The notes under the pieces are model-generated. The model ran no database searches and was not told where the DNA came from. It saw only the letters and a program-made list of their open reading frames with translations. A program made the position numbers and the translations under genes. Shown one piece after another: positions 1-7,476 of a DNA stretch of 13,605 nt. Each line of letters starts with the position of its first letter. The first letter of the stretch is position 1. This stretch comes from Acidobacteriota bacterium (GTDB lineage Bacteria; Acidobacteriota; Vicinamibacteria; Vicinamibacterales; SCN-69-37). Where the stretch lies: the NCBI GenBank assembly GCA_021824055.1, contig JAKALV010000063.1:1-13605 (forward strand). Direction: 5' to 3'.

Positions 1-4
1 GCTC

Positions 5-1963
5 ATGCAGCCTAAGGAACTCACGATCCGCGGTCTGGTGCTCGGCGCGCTGATCACCACCGTCTTCACTGCCGCCAACGTCTACCTCGGCCTTAAAGTG
101 GGATTGACCTTCGCGTCGTCGATTCCAGCCGCGGTCATTTCGATGGCGATCCTCAGCGCGGTGCGGGACTCGTCAATCCTCGAGAACAACATCGTCCAGA
201 CCGTGGCGTCGGCCGCCGGCACGCTGTCGGCGATCATCTTCGTGCTGCCCGGCCTGGTGATCGTCGGCTGGTGGACGGGATTCCCGTTCTGGCAGTCGTT
301 CCTGATCTGCGTGAGCGGCGGCGTGCTGGGCGTGCTGTTCACGATCCCGCTGCGCCGCGCGCTGGTCACCAACTCCGATCTGCCGTATCCGGAGGGCGTG
401 GCGGCCGCTGAAGTGCTGAAGGTGGGCTCGGGCGCGCGCGGCGACGCGAACACCGACCCGCGCGAAGCGCGCGAAGGCCTGACCGCGGTGGTTCTCGGGT
501 CCGTCGCGTCCGCCGGGCTGGCCATCGTGGCGGCAACGCGCGTGATCGCGGGTGAAGTGAGCGGCGTGTTTCGCGTCGCGGGCTCGGCGGCGAGCGGTTA
601 CCAGATCGCGTGGTCGCTGGCGCTGTTCGGCGCGGGCCACCTCGTGGGCTTGTCGGTCGGCATGGCGATGCTCGCCGGACTGCTCATCGCGTGGGTCGGC
701 GCCGTGCCGATCCTGACGCATCTCCAGCCCGCGGCGGATGCCGCGTCGTTCGCCGCCCACACGATGAGGATCTGGAGCACGCAGGTGCGATTCATCGGCG
801 CCGGCACCATCGGCATCTCGGCGATCTGGACCCTGGCGAAACTGGCCGGCCCGGTGGTGCGCGGACTGGTGAGCACGCTCAGGTCCTCGCAGGCGGCAGG
901 CACGGGCGACGAGCGCGACCGGGACCTCGCGCCCGGCTGGATCGTGGCGCTGGCCGTGGCGTGTCTCGGCGTGGCCGGCTGGCTGTCATATTCGTTTGCC
1001 AGCGCGACGTTGCTGGCGCCGTATGCCGTGCGGCTCACGCTCATCGCCGTGCCGTTTGTGTTCATCGTCGGCTTCCTCATCGCGGGTGTCGCCGGGTACA
1101 TGGCCGGCCTCATCGGCGCGTCGAACAGCCCGATCTCCGGCATCGGCATTCTGGGCATCGTGACGTGCGCGTGGATCGTGTCGCTCGCCGTGGCGCCGAC
1201 GCCCGTGAACCGGCCGCTGCTCGTGGCGTTTGCGTTGTTCATTACGGCCATCGTGTTTGCCTGCGCCACGATCTCGAACGACAACCTGCAGGACCTCAAG
1301 ACCGGACAACTCGTCGGCGCGTCCCCGATGAAGCAGCAGATCGCGCTCATCGTGGGCGTCGGCGCCGGCGCGGCGGTGATTCCGTCGGTGTTGAATCTGC
1401 TGGCGAAGGCCTACGGCTTTGCCGGCGCGGCGAATGTCGGCGTGGTCGCGCAGAATCCGTTGCCGGCGCCGCAGGCCACGCTGATCTCCGCGCTGGCGCA
1501 GGGGGTTATCGGCGGCAGCCTCGACTGGAAGATGATCGGCATCGGCGCGCTCATCGGCGCGGGGCTCATCGTGATCGACGCCGTATTGACGCTGACAAAG
1601 AAGGGCAGCTTGCCGCCGCTGGCGGTGGGCATCGGCATTTATCTGCCGATGTCGGCCACGTTCGCCGTGGTCGTGGGCGCGGTCGTGGGGCACTGGTACA
1701 ACAAGAAGGCCGCGGCCTCGCGCGCGCCGGGGCGCGCCGAGCGGCTGGGCACGCTGGTCGCGTCCGGCATGATCGTCGGTGAGTCGCTGTTTGGTGTGCT
1801 CAACGCCGGCCTAATTGTGGCGTTCTCGAGCGACGCGCCGATCGCACTTGTGCCCGAAGACTTTGCGCCGGCGAAGCTGCTGGGGCTGCTGGGCTTCGTC
1901 GGGCTCGTGATCTACCTGTACCGCTGGATGCTGAAGAAGACGGACGCCGCCGGCCGGGCGTGA
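5..1963 (+). CDS. OPT-family oligopeptide transporter (5' end at or just beyond window edge)
   Basis: Inner-membrane carrier of the OPT family (bacterial type), a family that imports small peptides or metal-chelate complexes by cation symport. The 652 residues are almost wholly hydrophobic, with roughly 14-16 membrane segments. Two stretches look typical of bacterial OPT proteins: NIVQTVASAAGT (residues 62-73) and PYPEGVAAAEVL (127-138). The opening residues MQPKELTIRGLVLGALITTV resemble the usual beginning of the family (a short polar leader, then ELTLRG...), so the ATG at 5 may be the true start. The frame is still open to base 2, however, and a few upstream codons could be missing. The protein ends in a basic tail, MLKKTDAAGRA. 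It faces the S9 peptidase gene with 99 bp between the two stops. Pairing a peptide carrier with exported peptidases suggests peptide scavenging. The substrate cannot be read from sequence, and siderophore or metal-chelate transport is an alternative. Confidence 0.9.
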   Translation: MQPKELTIRGLVLGALITTVFTAANVYLGLKVGLTFASSIPAAVISMAILSAVRDSSILENNIVQTVASAAGTLSAIIFVLPGLVIVGWWTGFPFWQSFLICVSGGVLGVLFTIPLRRALVTNSDLPYPEGVAAAEVLKVGSGARGDANTDPREAREGLTAVVLGSVASAGLAIVAATRVIAGEVSGVFRVAGSAASGYQIAWSLALFGAGHLVGLSVGMAMLAGLLIAWVGAVPILTHLQPAADAASFAAHTMRIWSTQVRFIGAGTIGISAIWTLAKLAGPVVRGLVSTLRSSQAAGTGDERDRDLAPGWIVALAVACLGVAGWLSYSFASATLLAPYAVRLTLIAVPFVFIVGFLIAGVAGYMAGLIGASNSPISGIGILGIVTCAWIVSLAVAPTPVNRPLLVAFALFITAIVFACATISNDNLQDLKTGQLVGASPMKQQIALIVGVGAGAAVIPSVLNLLAKAYGFAGAANVGVVAQNPLPAPQATLISALAQGVIGGSLDWKMIGIGALIGAGLIVIDAVLTLTKKGSLPPLAVGIGIYLPMSATFAVVVGAVVGHWYNKKAAASRAPGRAERLGTLVASGMIVGESLFGVLNAGLIVAFSSDAPIALVPEDFAPAKLLGLLGFVGLVIYLYRWMLKKTDAAGRA

Positions 1964-2062
1964 TGGCCCTACATGCGCACTTATCAGCGCTTTGAACATG
2001 CGCCCGTGATTCCGAATCTTCAGGTCGTCGTTCCGAAATAGTCGCGATCGCCGCGCCGCTGG

Positions 2063-4102
2063 CTACTTCAGGTATTTCTTGAACCAGGCGAGGTACCGCG
2101 ACAGCCGGTCGCGCGCGTAGCTCGGCGTCGTGATGCCGTGTGACTGGCCGGGATAGAGCACGAGCTCGGTGTCGACACCCAGGCTCCGTAGCGCCTGATA
2201 CATTTGCTCGACGCCGATCGTCGGAACGTTGAAGTCGCGCAAGCCCGAGAGATAGAGCGTCGGCGTCCTGATGCGATCCGCGTGGAAGAACGGATACGAG
2301 AGCTTGATCCAGAGATCCTGGCTCTTCCACGGCGGCCCGATCTCCGTGTCGTACTGCACGATGTACTGGTCGGCGCCGTACATCGAGGTCTGGAGCGCGC
2401 TGCTCGCGCCGCTCACGGCCGCCTTGAAGCGCGTGTCGGTCGCGATCGTGTAGTCAGTGAGGATGCCGCCGTAGCTCCAGCCGCCGATGCCGAGCCGATC
2501 GGGATCGGCCACGCCGCTCGCCACCGCGAAATCGACGGCACCCAGCAAATCCACCACTTCCTTGTTTCCCCAATCCGCGAAGATCGCTTTCTGAAACGCG
2601 CCGCCGCGTCCGGCGCTGCCGCGGTAGTTGACGGCCAGCACGACGTAGCCGTTGGCCGCCAGGATCTGCCGCTCGAAGCTGAAGCTGTGCTCGTCCTGCC
2701 CGTTCGGTCCGCCGTGAATGTTCAGCAGCGTCGGCATGCGCCGACCGTTGCTGGATGACGCGGGCTTGAACATCAGCCCGTGGACCTCGGTGCCGTCCTT
2801 GCTCGTTGACGTGAACTCCTCGGCGGCGACAAGACCGATGCCGGCCAGCCACGCGTCGTTCTGATGCGTGAGCCGGCGCAGCGCGCCGTTCTCGAGCGCC
2901 TGCACTTCGTTGGGCTCCGTGGATGTGCCGGTCAGGATCGCGAATCCACCCGCCGCGCGGGCCGACGTCGCAAACGCCGTTCGTTGTCCGGCCGTGAGGC
3001 GCTCGACGGCGCCGCCGGCGGAAGCCACTCGGCCGACGTACGTCGTGCGATCGTCCTGGACGACAACCGAGAGCGACGCGCCGTCCGCCGACCACAGGAT
3101 CGGGCCGCTCACCGCGCGATCGAGCGCGGCCGTCAGCACCCGCGCCGGCCCGCCGGCAGCTGGCACGACGGCCAGCTTGTCCAGCTGGTACGCGGACAGC
3201 TTCGTCTCATCGCCCTGGAGGTAGGCGATGAGTTTTCCATCCGGACTCCACGACGGCCGTCCGCCGTTCGGACCCGCGAAGGTCGTCAAAGGCCTGGGCG
3301 CCGCGCCCGGCGTCGCGTCGACAACGAACACGTGGCTGTCCTCGGTGCGATCGGGGTCGGCGGCGCGGTTGCTGACAAACGCGATCGCGTTGCCGTCGGG
3401 CGACCAGGCCGGCGCCTCTTCGCTGAACGCGCCGCTCGTGAGCGGCTCGCCTTTGCGCGAGGCCATATCGAAAATCGACAAGTGCGTGTGCAGGGCCTGC
3501 AGGTAACCCCGCCCGTCCTGTTTGAAGTGATAGCGGTCGATCACGATCGGCGGCGCGGTCTTCCGCTTCCAGCCGTCGAGTTTATCCGGCTCGTCGTTGG
3601 GATCGGGATCGTCCACCGCGAGCACGAGACGCGCGCTGTCGGGCGACCACGCGAAATCCGAGACGCCGCCCTTGACGTCGGTCAGCTTCTGGGCCTCGCC
3701 ACCGCGACGATCGAGCAGCCACACTTGTGCGCCCTTCTTCTTCGCCGCTTCGTCGCCGCGCGACGTGAGAAACGCGAGGTAGTGGCCGTCAGGGCTCCAG
3801 CGCGGATGCGTCTCGCTCGTCTCCGGCGTGGATGTCAATCGCAGGTCGGTCCGGCCGTCCCAACTCACCATCCACAGGTCGGAATCGCGCGTGTCCTTTT
3901 CGGCGTCGATCGTGCCGACGACGTAGGCCACCCAGCGGCTGTCGGGCGAGACTTGCGGATCGCTGACCGCGCGAACCTTGGCGAGGTCGTCCAGACTGAG
4001 CGCGCGGCGCGGCGGCGCGGTCTGCGTCCTCACGGAGCCCGAGAACAACATGACGAAAGCGGAGAGCAGGAGAGCGGAAAACAGCAACGGACGGCGTGTC
4101 AT
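2063..4102 (-). CDS. Exported S9-family (prolyl oligopeptidase/DPP-type) serine peptidase
   Basis: Secreted serine peptidase that trims short peptides in the periplasm or outside the cell. The start chosen is ATG at 4102 (679 aa), because it gives a Sec signal peptide (MTRRPLLFSALLLSAFVMLF) with GAGG about 8 nt upstream; an in-frame start at 4183 would add 27 non-signal-like residues. Residues about 45-400 contain repeated PQVSPDSRWVAYV / PRWSPDGHYLAFL-type blades of a PD40/WD40-like beta-propeller, which in this family gates access to the active site. Residues about 430-679 form the alpha/beta-hydrolase. The nucleophile is Ser543 in GGWSYGG, with Asp623 (GLRDFNVP) and His655 (GQSHG) as the other triad members, in the order normal for S9. 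All three catalytic residues are present, so it should be active. A TATGAT -10-like box lies 34 nt upstream of the start. Exact specificity (prolyl, acylaminoacyl or dipeptidyl) is not resolved. Confidence 0.93.
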   Translation of the reverse strand: MTRRPLLFSALLLSAFVMLFSGSVRTQTAPPRRALSLDDLAKVRAVSDPQVSPDSRWVAYVVGTIDAEKDTRDSDLWMVSWDGRTDLRLTSTPETSETHPRWSPDGHYLAFLTSRGDEAAKKKGAQVWLLDRRGGEAQKLTDVKGGVSDFAWSPDSARLVLAVDDPDPNDEPDKLDGWKRKTAPPIVIDRYHFKQDGRGYLQALHTHLSIFDMASRKGEPLTSGAFSEEAPAWSPDGNAIAFVSNRAADPDRTEDSHVFVVDATPGAAPRPLTTFAGPNGGRPSWSPDGKLIAYLQGDETKLSAYQLDKLAVVPAAGGPARVLTAALDRAVSGPILWSADGASLSVVVQDDRTTYVGRVASAGGAVERLTAGQRTAFATSARAAGGFAILTGTSTEPNEVQALENGALRRLTHQNDAWLAGIGLVAAEEFTSTSKDGTEVHGLMFKPASSSNGRRMPTLLNIHGGPNGQDEHSFSFERQILAANGYVVLAVNYRGSAGRGGAFQKAIFADWGNKEVVDLLGAVDFAVASGVADPDRLGIGGWSYGGILTDYTIATDTRFKAAVSGASSALQTSMYGADQYIVQYDTEIGPPWKSQDLWIKLSYPFFHADRIRTPTLYLSGLRDFNVPTIGVEQMYQALRSLGVDTELVLYPGQSHGITTPSYARDRLSRYLAWFKKYLK

Positions 4103-4136
4103 GAGGTGACCTCGAGAGGGCGCGTGTTTCGCGGCG

Positions 4137-4142
4137 ATCATA
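4137..4142 (-). promoter_or_regulatory. Putative -10 element of the S9 peptidase gene
   Basis: TATGAT on the minus strand, 5 of 6 matches to the sigma70 consensus, 34 nt before the chosen ATG at 4102. No convincing -35 hexamer is found 16-18 nt upstream. The same hexamer at almost the same distance precedes the RidA-like gene in this window, which modestly raises confidence in both. Confidence 0.35.
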
Positions 4143-4179
4143 GTCCTTCCGCCCCGGTCGCCGCCAGGGTTCGCCGCGG

Positions 4180-4201
4180 CCACCGCCGCCTAACGCGGTG
4201 G
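4180..4201. repeat. Short perfect inverted repeat (7-bp stem, 8-nt loop)
   Basis: CCACCGC at 4180-4186 pairs exactly with GCGGTGG at 4195-4201 around the loop CGCCTAAC. It lies about 40 bp upstream of the S9 peptidase -10-like box and just before the point where recognisable metallo-hydrolase homology begins. It could be an operator-type site or simply a chance GC-rich hairpin. No T-run follows on either strand, so it is not a typical intrinsic terminator. Confidence 0.3.
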
Positions 4202-4217
4202 TGCTCCCGGCCGGCTG

Positions 4218-4643
4218 TTATCTGACGACCAGCAATGGAAGCCGCAGCACTACGTGACGGAGGCGCTGCGCGCCGGCTTGGGGATCGCGCCCGAGGACGT
4301 GACCGACATCATCGTGTCGCATTCGCATTGGGACCATGTCGATGGCGTGGGCCTGTTCCCGAAGGCCGTCATTCACATACAAAAAGAGGAGTACGAGTAC
4401 TCCATCGGTCCCCAGGGCGAGATGTTGCACGGCGGCGGCGTGGATGCCGACGGTGCGGCGATGCTCGCGGCGCTGAAGGCCGCGGGACGCGTGCGGTTCG
4501 TGGACGGTGATGCGAAGGAGATGCTGCCGGGCATCATGCTGCAACTGGCCGCAACGCCCGCGCTCGTCGTTCCTGGCCACGATCCGGCGGTGTTCGATCG
4601 CTTCCCGCAGCCGGGCCGGGGCGTGGCGCGGATCGACCGGTAA
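4218..4643 (+). pseudogene. Decayed metallo-beta-lactamase-fold hydrolase, missing N-terminus and central region
   Basis: Remnant of an MBL-fold metallo-hydrolase (the broad superfamily that includes lactonases). The frame from GTG 4254 encodes 129 aa. The same frame is readable upstream through WKPQHYVTEALRAGLG, which looks like family sequence, back to a TAA at 4191, so the original N-terminus and any leader are gone. The first zinc motif is intact as SHSHWDHVDG. The usual C-terminal block is also recognisable (ALVVPGHDPAVFDRFP, with its metal-binding His). The segment between them, which in related proteins runs about 70-80 residues and holds the second His and bridging Asp, is absent. The fusion point is near residues MLPGIMLQLAA (about 4521-4550), where a 7-bp direct repeat ATGCTGC occurs at 4521-4527 and 4536-4542. 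Reading stays in frame, so a short protein could be made, but with half its metal ligands it should not be a normal enzyme. It converges with the small gene at 4652-4837. Confidence 0.75.
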
Positions 4644-4651
4644 ATCGCGCC

Positions 4652-4837
4652 TCAGCCGAAGACCATCCAGCCCCAGATCAGCGCGCCGGCGGCGACAAAG
4701 CCGGCGATGATCTTGATCTTTCGCATCTGGGCTTCCTTCTCCCAGGCTTGCTCTTCCTGCATGTGCGCAAAGCGCGCGTTGTCGTGTTCGTTTCGTTCTT
4801 CGATGTTGGCGGGCGGATGAACGATCGGCTCAGTCAT
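4652..4837 (-). CDS. Small hypothetical protein with C-terminal membrane anchor (61 aa)
   Basis: I do not recognise a family. ATG at 4837 is preferred over an in-frame upstream start at 4894 because GGAGG lies 4 nt before it (4842-4846). The first 40 residues are polar and charge-rich (many Glu, His, Asn, Gln, Arg), probably one helix (about residues 12-40, NIEERNEHDN...WEKEAQMRK). A single hydrophobic segment follows at about 41-60 (IKIIAGFVAAGALIWGWMVF), ending at the C-terminus, so it looks like a tail-anchored membrane protein with the charged part probably cytoplasmic. It is divergent from the agmatinase gene, with 80 bp between the starts that must hold both promoters. A clear ribosome-binding site and a sensible topology argue that it is real; its function is unknown. 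Confidence 0.65.
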   Translation of the reverse strand: MTEPIVHPPANIEERNEHDNARFAHMQEEQAWEKEAQMRKIKIIAGFVAAGALIWGWMVFG

Positions 4838-4917
4838 ACAGCCTCCGATTCCGACGTCTGGGGCGTGCAAATTGCTCAGGCGAAGTACGTGCACATGATA
4901 CCAGCTATCCTTTGAGC

Positions 4918-5979
4918 ATGAGCCGAGCGGAAAAGATCACCGGTTTCGATCCCAACAGCCCCGCCGATCCCGCCAGCAGCCTGTTCGGGCTGCCGTTTGA
5001 CACGAGCGAAGCAGAAGTCGTGGTCGTCCCCGTACCGTGGGATGTCACGGTGTCCTATAAAGATGGCGCGTCGCGCGGTCCGGACGCCATCCTGGCCGCG
5101 TCCGCGCAGGTGGACCTGTACGACCCGTCGGTCCCCGAGGCGTGGAAGATCGGGCTCGCGATGGATGAGATCTCGGCCGAGGTGCGCGACGCGGCAGCCC
5201 GGCTGCGCGAGGACGCGAAGTCGTACATCGACGCGATCACCACGGGCGTTGACCCGTTGAGCGTGGCGGCCACCGAGGGTATCCGGGACGCTGTGAACGC
5301 CGGGTCCCGCTGGCTCAACGCGTGGGTCGAGACCCGCTGTCGGCACTGGCTGGACCAGGGCAAGCTGGTCGCCCTGCTTGGCGGCGACCACAGCACGCCG
5401 TTCGGACTGCTGAAAGCGCTGGCGGCGGCGCACGAGTCGTTCGGCATTCTGCAGATCGACGCGCACGCGGACCTGCGCGACGCGTACGAGGGCTTCACCC
5501 ATTCGCACGCGTCGATCATGCGCAACGCGCTGCGCCTCCCGCAGGTGAGCCATCTCGTGCAGGTCGGCATACGCGACTACTGCCAGGAAGAAGCCGACGT
5601 CATCGCCGGCGAGCCGGCGCGCATCGCGACGTTCTTCGAGCGCGACCTGAAGCACGCGCAGTTCGCCGGCGCCACGTGGGCGCAGCAGGTGCACAACATC
5701 ATCGAGCGCCTGCCGCATCGCGTGTACGTCAGTTTCGACATCGACGGCTTGGATCCGAAACTCTGTCCGAACACCGGCACGCCGGTGGCCGGCGGACTCG
5801 AGTTCGAGCAGGCGGTGTATCTGATCGAGCGCGTGGCCCGGTCGGGGCGGACGATCATCGGGTGCGACCTCAACGAGGTGGCGCCGGGGCCGGGCGACAG
5901 CGAGTGGGACGCCAACGTCGGCGCGCGCCTGCTGTTCCGCATGTGCAATCTGATGGCGGTGTCGAATGGGCGGGCGTAG
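4918..5979 (+). CDS. Agmatinase-family ureohydrolase (long form)
   Basis: Binuclear manganese hydrolase that splits urea from a guanidino compound, classically agmatine to putrescine plus urea, in the cytoplasm. All metal ligands of the ureohydrolase family are present: His158 in GGDHS, Asp181/His183/Asp185 in DAHADLRD, and Asp274/Asp276 in SFDIDGLDP. Glu320 in DLNEVAPGPG matches the residue that contacts the guanidinium group in arginase and agmatinase. At 353 aa it is longer than the ~300 aa of classical SpeB. The extra residues lie mainly at about 84-140, as in the long 'agmatinase family' form, whose opening resembles MSRAEKITGFDPN. ATG at 4918 is chosen on that basis; a TTG six bases earlier (4912) is possible, and neither has a good Shine-Dalgarno. 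It is followed 51 bp later, in the same frame, by a PLP decarboxylase gene, suggesting a two-step amino-acid decarboxylation/ureohydrolysis route. The true guanidino substrate is not proven. Confidence 0.9.
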   Translation: MSRAEKITGFDPNSPADPASSLFGLPFDTSEAEVVVVPVPWDVTVSYKDGASRGPDAILAASAQVDLYDPSVPEAWKIGLAMDEISAEVRDAAARLREDAKSYIDAITTGVDPLSVAATEGIRDAVNAGSRWLNAWVETRCRHWLDQGKLVALLGGDHSTPFGLLKALAAAHESFGILQIDAHADLRDAYEGFTHSHASIMRNALRLPQVSHLVQVGIRDYCQEEADVIAGEPARIATFFERDLKHAQFAGATWAQQVHNIIERLPHRVYVSFDIDGLDPKLCPNTGTPVAGGLEFEQAVYLIERVARSGRTIIGCDLNEVAPGPGDSEWDANVGARLLFRMCNLMAVSNGRA

Positions 5980-6030
5980 GCGGGTGGCGCGGGTGGCGCG
6001 GGTGGCGCGGGTGGTGCAGGTGGCGCAGGG
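5980..6030 (+). repeat. 9-bp tandem repeat tract filling the agmatinase-decarboxylase gap
   Basis: Starting on the base after the agmatinase TAG, the unit GCGGGTGGC occurs three times exactly (5980-6006), then as GCGGGTGGT (6007-6015) and GCAGGTGGC (6016-6024), followed by a partial GCAGGG (6025-6030) that abuts the ATG of the next gene. The period is three codons, and if translated it would read Ala-Gly-Gly repeats. The last AGGTGG (6017-6022) is the only candidate ribosome-binding site for the decarboxylase. It is too short in period and has no spacers, so it is not a CRISPR. Confidence 0.9.
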
Positions 6031-7467
6031 ATGATCGAGCGCATCCGCCAACTCGAAGCCGTCGCCCGCCGCCTCGAGCCGGCCGCGGCCGAGCGCGACG
6101 CGCTGATCGCGCCGGTGCTCGGCTATGCCAACGATTTTCTGAATCGTGTCGACAATTTGCCGGCGTACGTGACGACCGACGACAAGGGGATCGGCATCTA
6201 CGACTCGCCGATCGGCGACGCGCCCGTCGGGATTCACGACCTGCTCGCGATGGTGGGCGAGCATGTGGACCGGCCCGGGCTGAATCCGGCGTCGGGCGGC
6301 CATCTCGGCTACATTCCCGGCGGCGGCATCTTTCACTCGGCGCTCGGCGACTATCTGGCCGACGTCACCAATCGCTATGCCGGCGTGTTCTTCGCCTCGC
6401 CCGGGGCCGTGCGCATGGAGCACATGCTCACGCGCTGGATGGCGTCGATCGTCGGGTTTCCCGAGACCTCGGCGGGCAATCTCACGTCCGGCGGCAGCAT
6501 CGCCAACCTGATCGGCGTCGTCACCGCCCGGGACGCGCGGCAGGTCACGGCGCGTGACATTCCACGGTCGGTGATCTACCTGACCAGCCATGTTCATCAC
6601 TCGGTAGACAAGGCGATTCGCATCGCGGGCCTGCGCGAGTGCGTGATCCGGCACGTGCCGATGGATGCGCGGCACCGGCTGGACGCGAACGCGCTCGAGC
6701 GGTTGGTCTCGGGCGACGTCGCCGCGGGGCTGCGGCCGTTTCTCGTGATCGCGTCGGCAGGCACCACCGACGTCGGCGCGGTGGATCCGATGCGCGCGAT
6801 TGGCGACATCGCCGACCGGCACGGTCTGTGGCTGCACGTGGACGGGGCGTACGGCGCGTTCTTCGCGCTCTGCGACGAAGGACGCAAGGTGCTGGGCGGC
6901 ATGGATCGCGCGGACTCGATCATCATGGATCCGCACAAAGGCCTGTTCCTGCCGTACGGCAGCGGCGCCGTGCTCGTGAAGGACACGCGTGCGATGCAGG
7001 ATGCGCACTTCTACGTCGCCAACTACATGCAGGACACGCAGGCGTCGCGCGATGAAGCCTCGCCCGCGGATCTGTCGCCGGAACTGACCAAGCACTTCCG
7101 CGGCCTGCGGCTCTGGCTGCCGTTGAAACTGCTCGGCGTTGGGCCGTTCCGCGCGGGACTGGAAGAGAAGATGTGGCTCGCGCGCTACTTCCGCGAGCGG
7201 CTGCTCGAGACGCCCGGCTTCGACGTGGGACCGCCGCCGGATCTCTCCGTCGTGACGTTCCGCTACGTTCCACCGAAGGGCGACGTGGCCGAGTTCAACC
7301 AACGGCTCGTCCAGGCCATCCACGCGGACGGCCGCGTGTTCCTCTCGTCATCGATGATCGACGATGTGTTCACGATCCGGCTGGCCGTGCTGGCGTTCCG
7401 CACGCACCTCGACACCATCGACCTCGCGCTCGAGATCCTCAAAGAGAAGATCGCCGAGCTCAGTTGA
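6031..7467 (+). CDS. Group II PLP-dependent amino-acid decarboxylase
   Basis: Fold-type I pyridoxal-phosphate enzyme of the group II decarboxylase family (aromatic-amino-acid, tyrosine, glutamate, histidine and diaminobutyrate decarboxylases), acting in the cytoplasm. In 478 aa the expected signature residues appear in order: His189 in HVHHSVDKA stacks on the cofactor ring, GTTDVG at 244-249, Asp271 in HVDGAYG pairs with the pyridine nitrogen, and Lys303 in DPHKGLFLPYGSG forms the Schiff base. The length is normal for the family and nothing seems missing. The residue after the Schiff-base Lys is Gly rather than the Trp common in animal enzymes. The start ATG at 6031 abuts the 9-bp repeat tract. 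It is probably co-transcribed with the agmatinase upstream, which suggests a guanidino or other amino-acid substrate; the sequence alone does not decide between this and an aromatic amino acid. It converges with the next gene, with 9 bp between stops and no obvious terminator. Confidence 0.9.
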   Translation: MIERIRQLEAVARRLEPAAAERDALIAPVLGYANDFLNRVDNLPAYVTTDDKGIGIYDSPIGDAPVGIHDLLAMVGEHVDRPGLNPASGGHLGYIPGGGIFHSALGDYLADVTNRYAGVFFASPGAVRMEHMLTRWMASIVGFPETSAGNLTSGGSIANLIGVVTARDARQVTARDIPRSVIYLTSHVHHSVDKAIRIAGLRECVIRHVPMDARHRLDANALERLVSGDVAAGLRPFLVIASAGTTDVGAVDPMRAIGDIADRHGLWLHVDGAYGAFFALCDEGRKVLGGMDRADSIIMDPHKGLFLPYGSGAVLVKDTRAMQDAHFYVANYMQDTQASRDEASPADLSPELTKHFRGLRLWLPLKLLGVGPFRAGLEEKMWLARYFRERLLETPGFDVGPPPDLSVVTFRYVPPKGDVAEFNQRLVQAIHADGRVFLSSSMIDDVFTIRLAVLAFRTHLDTIDLALEILKEKIAELS

Positions 7468-7476
7468 CGGACGCGC

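Noticed and set aside
2864..4225. A 453-codon + strand open frame opposite the S9 peptidase
   Set aside because: Arg-rich shadow of the beta-propeller coding region; no ribosome-binding site or domain.
4872..4911. Promoter for the agmatinase gene (TTGCTC at 4872, CATGAT at 4894, or TATCCT at 4906)
   Set aside because: Each match is weak (3-4 of 6) and the candidates conflict, so no promoter is called although one must lie in the 80-bp divergent gap.
5980..6030. Tandem repeats considered as a CRISPR array or as an iteron
   Set aside because: The 9-bp unit has no spacers and lies between two co-directional genes; it is a simple three-codon repeat.
4876..7323. An 815-codon open frame on the - strand across the agmatinase and decarboxylase genes
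   Set aside because: Arg/His/Val-rich with no motifs; both sense genes have complete active sites.
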